DNA of 64,000 nt from Oscillospiraceae bacterium (lineage in GTDB: Bacteria > Bacillota > Clostridia > Oscillospirales > Oscillospiraceae), in the NCBI GenBank assembly GCA_015068235.1, contig SVKY01000004.1, positions 1 to 64,000 on the forward strand, read 5' to 3'. A program made the translations under genes and the position numbers. Every line of letters starts with the position of its first letter. Positions within the stretch are counted from its first letter, which is position 1. The notes under the pieces are model-generated. The model was not told the origin of the DNA. It worked only from the letters and a program-made list of their open reading frames with translations, and did no database searches. Below, in pieces: positions 31,863 to 43,000 of this stretch.

Positions 31863-32733
31863 AATTACACATTTCCTCCGGTGTCTCCAGCGTAAATCGT
31901 CCAATCTTGCAATTGCGATATTCCTCAAGCAAGATCCTTGCCATGCGCTCCGTGTCCAGCTCGCCTCTTGCAAGAAGGAATCCACGTTTTTTAGCGCCCT
32001 CTTGCAGCAAATCGTAGCCCATCGTACCTTCGGGCATATCGATCTTGTATCGCTGCTTGAGCGCTTCCGGATAACGCCTGTGGAGCATCTGCATCAGATG
32101 ACATGCCAACGTCTCCACATCGATCACATCGTCCTTGACCGCACCGGTATACGCCAAGCGTCTGCCGACCTCTTCATCGTCGAATTTCGGCCAAAGAATG
32201 CCCGGGGTGTCTAAAAGCAAAAGTCCACGGTCAACGGTGACCCACTGCTTACCACGAGTGACACCGGGGCGGTTTTCCGCCTTTGCGCCCTTACGACCTG
32301 CGATCTGATTGATGAAGGTGGATTTTCCGACATTCGGAATACCGACGACCATCAGCTTCAGCGGCTTGTTGACAAAACCACGCTCAGCATAACGCTTTAG
32401 CTTCTCGGCAAGCAATTGACGAACGGTGGGAATAAAACGATCAATTCCCTTTCGGCTCTTGCAATCCGTTTTCAGCACCGCAAAGCCCTGCGTTTTCAAA
32501 TGCTCAGACCAACGGTCAGTCGCTTCGGGATCCGCCAAATCGACTCGATTCAAGATGACCATTCTCGGCTTATTTCCGCAAATAGCGGCAATATCGGGAT
32601 TGCGGCTCGACATCGGAATACGAGCATCCACGATCTCACAAACGGCATCAACGAGCTTCAGATCCTCCTCCATCTTTCGACGGGTCTTGGTCATATGCCC
32701 GGGATACCACTGAATATTCATTCTATCATCCAT
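31855..32733 (-). CDS. rbgA: Ribosome biogenesis GTPase RbgA (YlqF)
   Basis: This 292-aa protein is a circularly permuted GTPase: the G4 motif NRVD (about 60) precedes G1 GIPNVGKST (about 132), then G2 GVTRGK and G3 DTPG. The N-terminus [13 protein letters not shown] is characteristic of YlqF/RbgA. It promotes late 50S maturation. The ATG shares a base with the lepB stop (TAATG), and GGAG lies 10 nt upstream. Confidence 0.96.
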   Translation of the reverse strand: MDDRMNIQWYPGHMTKTRRKMEEDLKLVDAVCEIVDARIPMSSRNPDIAAICGNKPRMVILNRVDLADPEATDRWSEHLKTQGFAVLKTDCKSRKGIDRFIPTVRQLLAEKLKRYAERGFVNKPLKLMVVGIPNVGKSTFINQIAGRKGAKAENRPGVTRGKQWVTVDRGLLLLDTPGILWPKFDDEEVGRRLAYTGAVKDDVIDVETLACHLMQMLHRRYPEALKQRYKIDMPEGTMGYDLLQEGAKKRGFLLARGELDTERMARILLEEYRNCKIGRFTLETPEEMCNYE

Positions 32734-33389
32734 TATGAAACAGCTCCAAGTCTGGAATAATCTCTCTCGCCGTCAAAGTCCTGCCCCGGCCAAACCACAA
32801 ATATCACCTTGCCCATGACCTGATCGAGCTTGATCTCACCGATCATCGGATCTCTGCTGTCGGCGCTGTTGTTTCGGTTGTCGCCCATGACGAAAATACA
32901 GCCCTCGCTAACAGTTGTTGTAAATCTATCATCGTCATTATCTCCATCTGCGCTGAAGTAGCTATTGTCCATAAAGCCGTGATTGATATAAGGCTCATCA
33001 AGGCATACGCCATCGACATAGACACGAATCACGCCAGCATCATCAGCGCAGATCTCGACAAATTGCCCTTCCGTGGCAATCACACGCTTGACGATCGGCT
33101 CACCCTCTCGGAACGTCAGCTCTCGTGCGACGATGATATCGCCATATTCAAGATCACCCATGATCACATTGGATTGCAGCGCAAGGTAGTCTCCGTCATG
33201 CAGTGTCGGAAGCATGGAGTCTCCGCTGACGCCAACCAAGCGCACGCAAAACACAAAAACCAAAGTAATGCCCGCAAGAATATAGACCAAATCATGCAAA
33301 AGAGAGTAAACATCATATAAAAACGAGTGCTTCTCCTTCTTCGGAGTCCCCTCTGTGTTCTGTTCATTCAATTCATTTTGTTCATCCAT
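32733..33389 (-). CDS. lepB: Type I signal peptidase
   Basis: The start is placed at ATG 33389 (MDEQNELNEQ), 9 nt after AGAAAGGA. The 218-aa protein has one N-terminal transmembrane segment (LVYILAGITLVFVFCVRLVGV). The catalytic Ser is in SGDSMLPTL and the Lys in IVKRVIA, with box E FVMGDNRNNSADSR. It cleaves signal peptides, including presumably those of the five giant secreted proteins here. It is the first gene of an operon with rbgA, rnhB and yraN. Confidence 0.96.
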   Translation of the reverse strand: MDEQNELNEQNTEGTPKKEKHSFLYDVYSLLHDLVYILAGITLVFVFCVRLVGVSGDSMLPTLHDGDYLALQSNVIMGDLEYGDIIVARELTFREGEPIVKRVIATEGQFVEICADDAGVIRVYVDGVCLDEPYINHGFMDNSYFSADGDNDDDRFTTTVSEGCIFVMGDNRNNSADSRDPMIGEIKLDQVMGKVIFVVWPGQDFDGERDYSRLGAVS

Positions 33390-33490
33390 AAAAGCATTTC
33401 CTTTCTGTCTATAATACATTCTATCACATCTTATTATTATACACGAAACATCAGCGGAAATAAAGCCTAAAAATTAAAATAATAAAAAAA

Positions 33491-33518
33491 TTCGACCTGC
33501 ACGAGAATGCAGGTCGGA
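33491..33518 (-). terminator. Terminator of the small peptide gene
   Basis: A 9-bp stem (CGACCTGCA / TGCAGGTCG) is followed on the minus strand by AATTTTTTTATTATTTT. It begins within a few bases of the stop codon. Confidence 0.8.
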
Positions 33519-33521
33519 AAA

Positions 33522-33776
33522 TCAGGACCATGTAAAAACGATGCCGCCGGAAGCCAAAGGACCATGATAGCAGATAGCGTCGTTCTGATCCTTTGTATCA
33601 TCGGTCAAGTCGATCAGGCAATTGAAAAAGTTGTAAAACTGACCGTCATCGAAGGTGCAGTTCTCCTCTCGATGTCGGATCGGGTAAAAGCCAAGCGTAC
33701 TGCAAGCCGTAGCAACCGCCGCATCGAGTTGAAAAGACTCCAGTCCCAAATAAGGCTTTACATACTCTCTCTTCAT
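33522..33776 (-). CDS. Small protein of the MK..Y.KP...ES type, unknown function
   Basis: ATG 33776 (MKREYVKPYLGLESFQLD) has GGAG 9 nt upstream and a well-formed promoter, so the gene is likely expressed. The product has 84 aa, with no signal peptide and no membrane segment. The opening pattern, a charged start then KPYLGLESFQLDAAVATAC, is like many short uncharacterised Clostridia proteins. Three cysteines are present (A-T-A-C, E-N-C-T, N-C-L, plus one in I-C-Y). A leader-like N-terminus could suggest a peptide precursor, but no modifying enzyme lies nearby. It is divergent from the giant gene at 34065 across T-tracts. Confidence 0.65.
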   Translation of the reverse strand: MKREYVKPYLGLESFQLDAAVATACSTLGFYPIRHREENCTFDDGQFYNFFNCLIDLTDDTKDQNDAICYHGPLASGGIVFTWS

Positions 33777-33845
33777 TCTTCTCCACTCCGTAAAAACTAT
33801 ACTTTTTGATATATAACCATCTTGGCGAAAAGTAAATTCAATTTT

Positions 33846-33874
33846 ATTATACAACATTCTTGTTTTGATTGCAA
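33846..33874 (-). promoter_or_regulatory. Sigma-A-type promoter of the small peptide gene
   Basis: On the minus strand TTGCAA (33874-33869), 17-bp spacer, TATAAT (33851-33846). It lies about 70 bp upstream of the ATG. Confidence 0.7.
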
Positions 33875-33913
33875 GGCTTTTTCGATTTTTGTTTCATTTT
33901 CTTCGAAAAAGTT

Positions 33914-33969
33914 TGTTTTTTTTTTTTTTTTTTATTTTTTTTGAAAAAGTTTTTTTTTTTTTTTTTTTT
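33914..33969. repeat. Two long poly-T tracts separated by TTGAAAAAG
   Basis: Runs of about 19 and 20 T residues (broken once by an A) flank a GAAAAAGTT motif, directly upstream of the promoter of the 3428-aa protein. GAAAAAGTT occurs three times: near 33905, 33943 and 33995, the last covering the -35. Such homopolymers are prone to replication slippage. Confidence 0.7.
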
Positions 33970-33992
33970 GAGGGTGGATGACGATATTTTGC

Positions 33993-34021
33993 TTGAAAAA
34001 GTTAAATTTTTATGTTATAAT
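33993..34021 (+). promoter_or_regulatory. Consensus-like promoter of the 3428-aa surface protein
   Basis: TTGAAA (33993-33998), 17-bp spacer, TATAAT (34016-34021), about 45 bp upstream of the ATG. The poly-T tracts end 24 bp upstream of the -35. Confidence 0.75.
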
Positions 34022-34064
34022 TTTTAATACGGTTCTTAAAACAATATAAACGGAGGTAATCGTC

Positions 34065-37000
34065 ATGATCAAACTTTTTTGCAAACGCACTTTGTCACTC
34101 CTGCTGATTTTGTGCACGCTGCTTGGCATACTGCCTGCAAGCTCATTTGCCGCTCTGCGCACAAGCAGGGCAGGTAGCGCTCGCGCATCAACGGATTTGA
34201 CAAGCACAATTTCGGGCTTGAAAGCTCCCATTGCGCAGAGCAACACCTACCTTGAAGTGACGAACAGTAACAAAGGCGCCTTAAATGGTACCTATTTCCT
34301 GGTCAATCAGGCTTCAGACGGTACTTTGAACGTCATGAAGCCACTTTCCGGTTCCGCATCCGGCAATCTTTCCGGCGTCACAGTTACAAAAAGCGGTTCT
34401 TCCCTCGTTGGTGCAGATTTGAGCTATGCGATCGACGTCGTCATGAACGGATCTGAGCTTTACCTGCGCAACCGTGACGGTAAATACATAATCTCTGAAG
34501 CACTCAATAATGAGCCTTGCCTCAATCTATCTGCAACTACAGCAATGTCTTATGGTCTTGGCATCAGTGGCACCAGCAATCCTGTATTCTATCGTTTTCT
34601 CACGGTAAACTCCGTACGCTCACGCTATGACTTGATGTACGACTCGACCGATGCCTTCCATTGGATCAAAAATGTCGGCGGCTACTACCCGGCATCGCAC
34701 GTGACCTATTTCTATAAGATCGCACAGCGTTGGAGCACCACTGAGCTTTACAATGCGATCCAAAGCATGAAGAGCTATGCCTCTGCTAACAACGGACGTT
34801 ATGCAGAAGGCATCCATACAGCTTTCATGGAATGTATGGAAGCAAGCATCAATCTGTATAACCAATATAATGTCGCAACGGGCAGCCAAACCTACGAGCA
34901 GATCGTAGCCATCCGAAGCGAACTTGAAGCTCAGACGCAGTGGCTGCTGTCGTACAAGGATATCATGCAGGCGAGCTATGCCGATGCTGCCTCTGCACTG
35001 CCCACGCCTCGTGGCAGAATCGTTCCCATATCTTGGCGCGAATATGACATTGATAAGGCGAAGGTCTATGACGGCGAATACTACTACATTGCCAACATTT
35101 CTGCCGACGGCAAGAGTGCAAAGGCTCTTGACTTGACCGGGCGATATTATTCTGACCCGTTAGAATGTTTTGGTGTAGTAGATGCTACTGTCGTTGGAGA
35201 GGAAATCTTCGGCGTACATCCCAACACTGCGATCAAGCTCGAAGTAGGTGCCTATGCGACGTGGCTACATATGCACCCTTTGCATGGATTAGACCCCGCC
35301 TTGAATGGGCTATCCGACGATGAATCCTATTGTAATCTCGGATATGGCGACTCCTTGGACATGACGATCACTTTTGAAGATAATAGGATCACTATGGCGG
35401 TCCATCCATACGATCTTGACGGTGATGGCGAAAAGGAATACCACTACCTCACCTATTTATCGGAGATCAACGGCTTCCGCTATACCCTAAACAGGGACAA
35501 GGTCAGCACAGCGGATAATCTCTTCACGCTGTTCAAAGTCTCTGAGCAATCGATCGAGCTTTACAAAACGATCACAAAGCTCAGCCGTTACGCCACGGGA
35601 AATGCCGATGAGCGCTACCCCGCCGACGTTTATGCAAGCTTCATCACCTGCCTGACAGAGAGCATCAAGCTTTATCAGCAGTATAATGTCACCCTGAACA
35701 CGACCGATGCGGCAAATTACACGCAGATCAAGAAGGACATGGATGATAAAGCTGCCGAGTTGGAAGCCTACACCGCCACGCTCACCCGTGCGGATACCAT
35801 CACCGAATATATCGATATCCCCGTAGAGATCTATGACTTCCGTGCAGACACGCTCTTCTTCGAGTATATGAACGGCTATTACAACATGGGCAGCGCAAGC
35901 GCACCCGGCTCCGGCAGCTCGCATGGTCGTTTGGGTCTGACCGAGCAGACCTTGACCTCCGAGCGTAAGATCGCCTATACCGAAGCAGTTGTCGATTACA
36001 TTGTCAATGCGTTTTATCAAAGTCCCGTCACCGATCTTTTAAGCGACGCCCCCGGCTGGAACGATGCGCTTCACAAGCTGATGCCGAGCGTAGCCGGCGA
36101 TGCGCAAATGCCGAAGGGCTCCTATGACGAAACCATCGCCAAGACCTCCACCGGCGAAAACGGTGGCGACTTTGCTTGGGCAGATGTGGATGATTACTAC
36201 GATTTGGCATATTATCTCCTGACCTATCTGTGGCGTCCGGTTGACCCGGCAGACATTATGGACACGAGCGACAATCTGCCCTACAATGTCAAAGTCGCCG
36301 ACCGTGACAGGCTCCGTTTGTATGCAGACGAAAACGGCGATTACATCCTTGACGTTGCAAACGAAGTGGTCTACGACGGCTACTATATTTACAACTCCAA
36401 CCCCAGAATCTCCACTCCAAAGGAGCTCGACTCCCCTTATTTCGAGCCCATAGATCACCTTGGCTTCGAAACCGACGAAATGCTGGAAGCCTTGGGCGGC
36501 GATACCGACCGTGGCAAGGAGCGCTATGAAGCTGCCAGCTTTGACACCGAAAATACCAACTTCCACTTCACGATGCATGCTAAGGGCAGCTTCGTGTACT
36601 ACGAGGATCAGAACCTGTATTTTGACTTTGTCGGTGACGATGACGTTTACTTCTTCATCGACGGCAAGATGGCGCTTGATATCGGCGGCGCTCATCAGGC
36701 ACTCGGCGAAAGAATTGAACTCAACGACCTGGATGCAACACACACCTTGATCGACGGTGAGGTCTATGACTTCGATATGTTCTATGCCGAACGCCATACC
36801 ACCGCATCGAACCTGAAATTCTCAACGAACATCAAGATCGTTGACACCGATACCGTCACCACAATGGATCAATATGCGCAGACACTGAAGGGCGAGAGTG
36901 TCGCTTCTCAGAATTATGGTTTGGGCGCAAAGCTCATCGACAATGCTCCCTTGGCAGTCGACGACCTGACTGCTTACAGTTTTAATCTGCTCAATACCAG

Positions 37001-40000
37001 AGAAGTCCCGATCTATAACCTTTCCTTCACCTCCCCCACCCTCGGCACCAACATTTCAGGCAGCTCTCTGACCTTATATAAAGCTACGCAGACCAACGGT
37101 GCAGTAACAAATATTTCTGATATCGTTGTGCTCTACCACAGCGTAGAGGTTGGCGAAACCAATGTGATCGATACTTCCACACCAATCAGCAAGTCCGTCA
37201 GTGATATGAAGACCCTGCTGGGCACGCACATCAACGCAAATACCGCCCTTGCAGCAGGTAGCTATATGGTGAAGATCGCAACTGAGCAGGAGCTGATGGA
37301 TCTTCTCACGCTCGGCATTCCCCACGGTTGCCAAATCAGCGTTTACGGCTTCAAGCGCTATACGATAAAAAATGATACACCGTATACCAACACGGTTATT
37401 TCCAGCTGTAACTATCAGCGTGCCGCCAACAACGAAGGCAGCCAAGGCGGCGAAGTCTTTACGGTCTCCGGCTCTGCAAGTCGTATTCTGCGTGTCATTT
37501 CCGACCTGCCCAAGGTTGAAGCGCAGCAGATGGTGCTTGATTACGGCAAACCCGTTGCCGTTCCCGTTGACGATATCTCCTACTGCATCACCACCGATGC
37601 GTTTGTCAAGGTCACCGGCTTTGCAGGCGTGATGCTCACGGGCGAAAACAACGGTTTTTTGAAAAACACACCGGCGAACATGTATTGCCGTAACAACGGC
37701 GACACTGTAGCAACGGAGCATGGCATTTTTAAGAGAACCGCTGACGGCTTGGTCTTCCAGCTTACCGATTTCTTAGATGCGATCGAAACCGTCTATCTCG
37801 CATATGCCATTAGCGGATGTGAAACCTCCGATCTTGACGGCAATGTCTACTCTTACCCCTATGTTTTGGTCGAGTTGGAGCTCCTTCCTGCAAATGCGGT
37901 ATACTATGAAACCGATTTCTCCGATACCGCTTTTGATACAACAGGCAATGATACATATCTTTTCTTCGATTTTAACAACACCATCGAAGATCAGCAAAGA
38001 TACAGCGGCAAAGTCTACGGTTATCAAAACTTTGATACCGAAGAAAATGCCTATTGGGCAACCCGTTCCACACGCACGACCGCTGCACCTGCAACCGATT
38101 TTGTTCTTGATAACGAAAGCGGAACGCTCAGCATTGCGGTGGCAACCGACAAGCCTCATAACGACACCGCCAACTACGGTCCCTGGCTTGCCACGACCGA
38201 TCAGTACGGGAGCTATCCCAAACAAGACGGTACGAACAATCCGCTGAATTATATTCCGAATAACGCAGATTATATTCAGATTCGCTTCAAGGTTGAAGGC
38301 TGCTCATCCACACGCTCTGCCGGTCCTCGTATCGTGGCTGTTTATGACTATATGAAGGATGGCACTTACCCCGGTGTGCTTTTTGAAGGACGAGACTACA
38401 CGATGGTCAAGGAATACACCTACAAAGAAGGCGTGTATCAGGTATTAACCCTGCCTGTCTCCGACAATTTTAAGAATGCTGATCTTGTCACAACCTTCGG
38501 CTTCCGCTTTTGGGATTTGAAGAGCACAAATGACGGCAAAATTACGGTCGATTATATCTATGTCGGTCCGGAGGAACATCTGCCGCAGCAAAGTGTTCTC
38601 CTTAATTTTGATTCCACTGACACTTCTTCATGGACAGCGAAGAACAATGTCACCTTGACCAAGGATACCGCGAACGGAGTCTTAAGCGGCACTATCACCG
38701 GCAGCGATCCCCACATCAACATGTCGTATACCACTGACGAGTACAATTATGTTTTGAAGAAAGACGATGTGGTCAAAGTTCGAATCAAGGTCGATTCCGG
38801 TACAGGCAGCAACATCCAGGCATTTTTCGGCATCGAAGGCAACACCGGTTATGTCGGCGGCGTTTCAACTTCGGTTACTTCCTTCACACCGGACGGCAAT
38901 TATCAGAACATCACGATGGCAGTTCCCGACAGCTTGATCGGGAAAACGCTTTGGGGGATCCGTATCGACTTGGTTCATAAGTTCGAGAAAGAAGGCGCCT
39001 ACGAGATCGACTATATCTACGTCGGGCCGGAGGCAGATTATCTATACTTCGGCTTTGATAATTCCGATCTCGATCAGGCTCGCTATGCTCACCCTGCCTA
39101 CGGCTGCTTCAATTTTGATCTCGCTAATTGGGCGACCGGTGCAACTGCCGGTTCTAATGCCTACACCATGAATCACGCAGAGGGAAACGTCTCCATTACC
39201 GTCACCGATAGGACTTCCGACTATGGTCCATATTTCTCCACGACAAACAAAAGCGGCTCGTATCCATGGTCTTCCGGTGCAGCCTATGCGCCTTTAAGCT
39301 ACCCAGTAAGTGCCGATACTGTATTAAAGGTTCGTTTCAAAGTTAGCGGATGCACAGTAGTATCTGACACCGTATCTAAAGTAACTTTACTTCTGCACAA
39401 CACAAACAGTACGGGTGGTAAGCAATATTGCACTTCGCTTTCAAAAGAATATACCTATAAGGAAGATGAATATCAAACGCTCACTTTCAATTTCTCCAAC
39501 GCTTTTTCGGGAACAGAATTTCTAAATACAGTCGGTATGCGATTTAATAACATCGACGGCACTTCGAACGGTATAGTTACGATTGACTATATTTATGTCG
39601 GCAGCAACGAGGACTTTGCAAAAGCATTAGCTGAAAACAATCAGCTCTGGCAAACGATTAGCGATGGAACTACGCAGGGCGAGATGCAGGATTCCGAATC
39701 CTTTACCGGCTTTGCCTCTTCTCAGAGCTTGGCAACAGGCGAAGCAACCACGTCAACGGTTTCTGAGGCTGAAACATCCTCCACCGCAAAAACCGCAACC
39801 CGTGCATCAAGCACCTACACACCTCCCTCCGACATGACCCTCAACAAAAAGAGCGATCAAACCATCATGGAGGGTGTCACTGAAACGTCGCTCTCCCTTA
39901 CCCATGACGGAAATCCCTTGGCAGTTTATGCAACAACCATCAACGCTGATGCGCAAGCCACAATGAAAGTTTCCTATGCCGGCTACTACAGTGCGAGCAG

Positions 40001-43000
40001 TACAGAAGCGTCCCGTGAGGCTCTCAACGGAAATCTGACATGGGCAACCATGCGTACGACCAAACACGCCGCTAACTATGAAAATGCTACAGGCAACACG
40101 GTTCTCTTTGCAATGAACGGCGGCTTCCCCAAGAACGGCGCAACGAGAGGTCCACTGGTCATGGAAGGCAATCTGATCCAGCCGTTCCTGTCCACCATTA
40201 AGGACGAGCCTATGTTCGCAGTTATGAAGGACGGCTCCTACGCCATTTTGGATTACACAGACGATTTCTCCAACGTGGAAGAAGCTTTGGGTCTTCGACA
40301 GTGGCTGGTTAAGGATGGCGTAAACTTTGCGGCAACCTATACCGAGGCTGACGAGGAAGATAATCTGATTTTCCCGACGCATCCAAGAACTGCAATCGGC
40401 ATCAAGGCAGACGGCAGCGTGGTCTGCGTTGTCGTTGACGGAAGGCAGGCGGACTACTCCACCTTAGGCGTTACTCTTAACGATCTTGCAGAGCTGATGA
40501 TCTCTCTGGGCTGCGTCAGTGCAGCAAATATGGACGGCGGCGGTTCTTCCACCTTCGCAAGCCGTTATGACGAAAGCGAAGACCTCACCATTCGCAACAG
40601 TCCCTCTGATGATGCAGGTGAGCGTTCGGTCATCACTGCGCTCTTGATGATCTCAACCGAGAACGAGTGTCAGCATGATTACAGTTCGGGCAACTACGCA
40701 ATTTCTGACGATGGCAGACACAACCTGATCTGTGACATTTGCCGTCAGGGTATAGATTCTCCTCACCGCTACGAAAATGGTGTCTGTGTCTGCGGCAAGC
40801 AGGAAGAAGCTTCTCCCAACCTCTTCTTTGACTTCACAGACAACCCCGACGACCGTGATCGTTACATGACAAGTGCTTATGGCTACCGCAACTTTGACAG
40901 AGCGCAGTATGTCAACTGGTGGCAGAGCTACTGGGCAACCAAGGCAACCAGCAGCCAGGAAAATCTCTACGGCGACTTCAAGGTCAACGAGCTTACCGGC
41001 ACCTTAGTGGTCAACGTAGCCGACGGCGGCGGCACAGATGGCACTGCTACCGGAGGCAAGCCTTATGGTGATAACTACAATTGGGGTCCCTGGGTCTCAA
41101 CGGCTTACGCTTACCGCGAAAATCCGGATCGATACTACCCAAATACCACACTCCCTTTGAACTACGATCCCTCTCAGGCAGAAATCGTTAAGGTGCGCTT
41201 CAAGGTGACAGGCTGCAGCCTTGCGCCGAATGTAACGAATCCTCGTGTTGTCGTTATCTGTGACTATAACGAAGGAACAAACATCAGGCGAGACACCGAA
41301 TACGATATGGTGCAAACCTACAGCTATGTGGACGGAGAATATGTTACCCTGACCTTTGAGCTGTGCGATCATCTCAAGAATGCCGATTCCATTCGCTCCT
41401 TCGGCTTCCGCTTCTGGGATATTTACAGCACACTCCCACAAAGCGATGCCAATCGCGGTACGGTCACAATTGACTATATCTATGTTGGAACAAGAGCGGA
41501 TGCACCGGTAACGGATGATTACTTCTTCGTTGATTTTACCAACACGAAAGCCGATCAGGAACGCTATGCAAACCATACCTACGGTGGTACGAACCTCGAT
41601 TTATCGAAGAACTGGACACCTTACGCCTTTACAAATCTGTCCGTTTCCAACGGCATTTTGTCTTTTACCGCACCTGAAGGCTTTGGCGGTTACGGTGTGC
41701 TTAATGTCGGTACTGCCCGAACCAGCAAGCCGCTGAATTATGTTCCTAATACGGATGACTATTACCAGATCCGTTTCCGAATCGATGATGCAACCTCGTC
41801 TGATCTGCGCATCAAGGGAACAGGTCGTATTGTGCTGTTCTACTCTTCCGATCCGGCATCTTCCAATGAGCAGAACTTTGTTTACTACGACTTCAAGGTC
41901 AAAGATGAGATCATCGACCGGGGTTGGGTAACGCTGACCTTCAAGCTCAGCGATATGATCTATAACAAAGACGGCATGAAATATGAGGATATGGACGTCA
42001 TCAACGCTTTCACGCCGTGCTTTAACTGGATCGTGTCTGCTGAGAACAAAACCGCCACATATCAGATCGATTATCTCTACGTCGGTCCGGAAGAGACGTT
42101 GCCGAGCTTTGGCAAGACTGTTTACGGCTATGACACCTCCTTTGAAAACGACAGCATGCTCTCCAACGGCAGCAGCCTCTTCATCGAAGGCGCAGGTATC
42201 CCGAAATACGCCTCCGACAAGACGCCGATCTATGAACCAGGTCAAAAGCAAACCGCAATTTCCTTCACCTTTACCGGCACGGGCTTCGATATCATCAGCC
42301 GCACCGGTGCAAACCAAGGCTTAATCCGTGTTTCGATCTATGACGAAAACGGCACACATGTAAAAACCGCCCAGGTTCTGAACAGGAGCGAAACCGGTCT
42401 TGAGCTGTATCAAATTCCTGTTTTGTCGATACAGGATCTGAAGCACGGAACTTATACTGCAAAAATTTTCGTTGCAGCTGCCTATGACTATGATGATGAC
42501 AACGATCCTACAAACGGTGACAACTTTAATGGTTTACTCGACCGTGGCGGTGAATTCTGTTTCGATGCAATTCGCATCTATGACCCGATCGACATCACCG
42601 CCACAACTACGGATGCAGCCACTGCCTATGAGGTTTACCAAGGCGACGGCGAAGCCAATGCACAGCATAAAGAAGTTCGTAACATGCTCATCACCGCCGG
42701 AAACTTCAACGCAGACAGCACAAGCATGGAAGGTGTTGTCTACCTCGACGCGAAGTCAGACAACAATAAATCTCCGCTTCTCAACTACACTGAGGTCGGT
42801 CCGAACAATGAAGTCTATCTCTCCGCTGATAAGGCGGTCGCATTTAAGCTTGAAGTGACCGGCACGATCCCTGCCAGCATTGATATCGGCGCAAAGAGTG
42901 CAAACGGCGCTCCTGCCGCCATGGTCATGGCAGTTAGCACATCCACTCCGACACCAAACCCGACAGGCGATACGATCACAGTATCAAGCAGTACCTCGCA

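Noticed and set aside
31862..31985. Longer N-terminus for RNase HII
   Set aside because: The extra 41 residues are frame-shadow of rbgA; ATG 31862 fits family length and coupling.
33858..34064. T-tracts as two rho-independent terminators
   Set aside because: No GC-rich stem precedes either tract on the plus strand, and the gene on the left has its own terminator.
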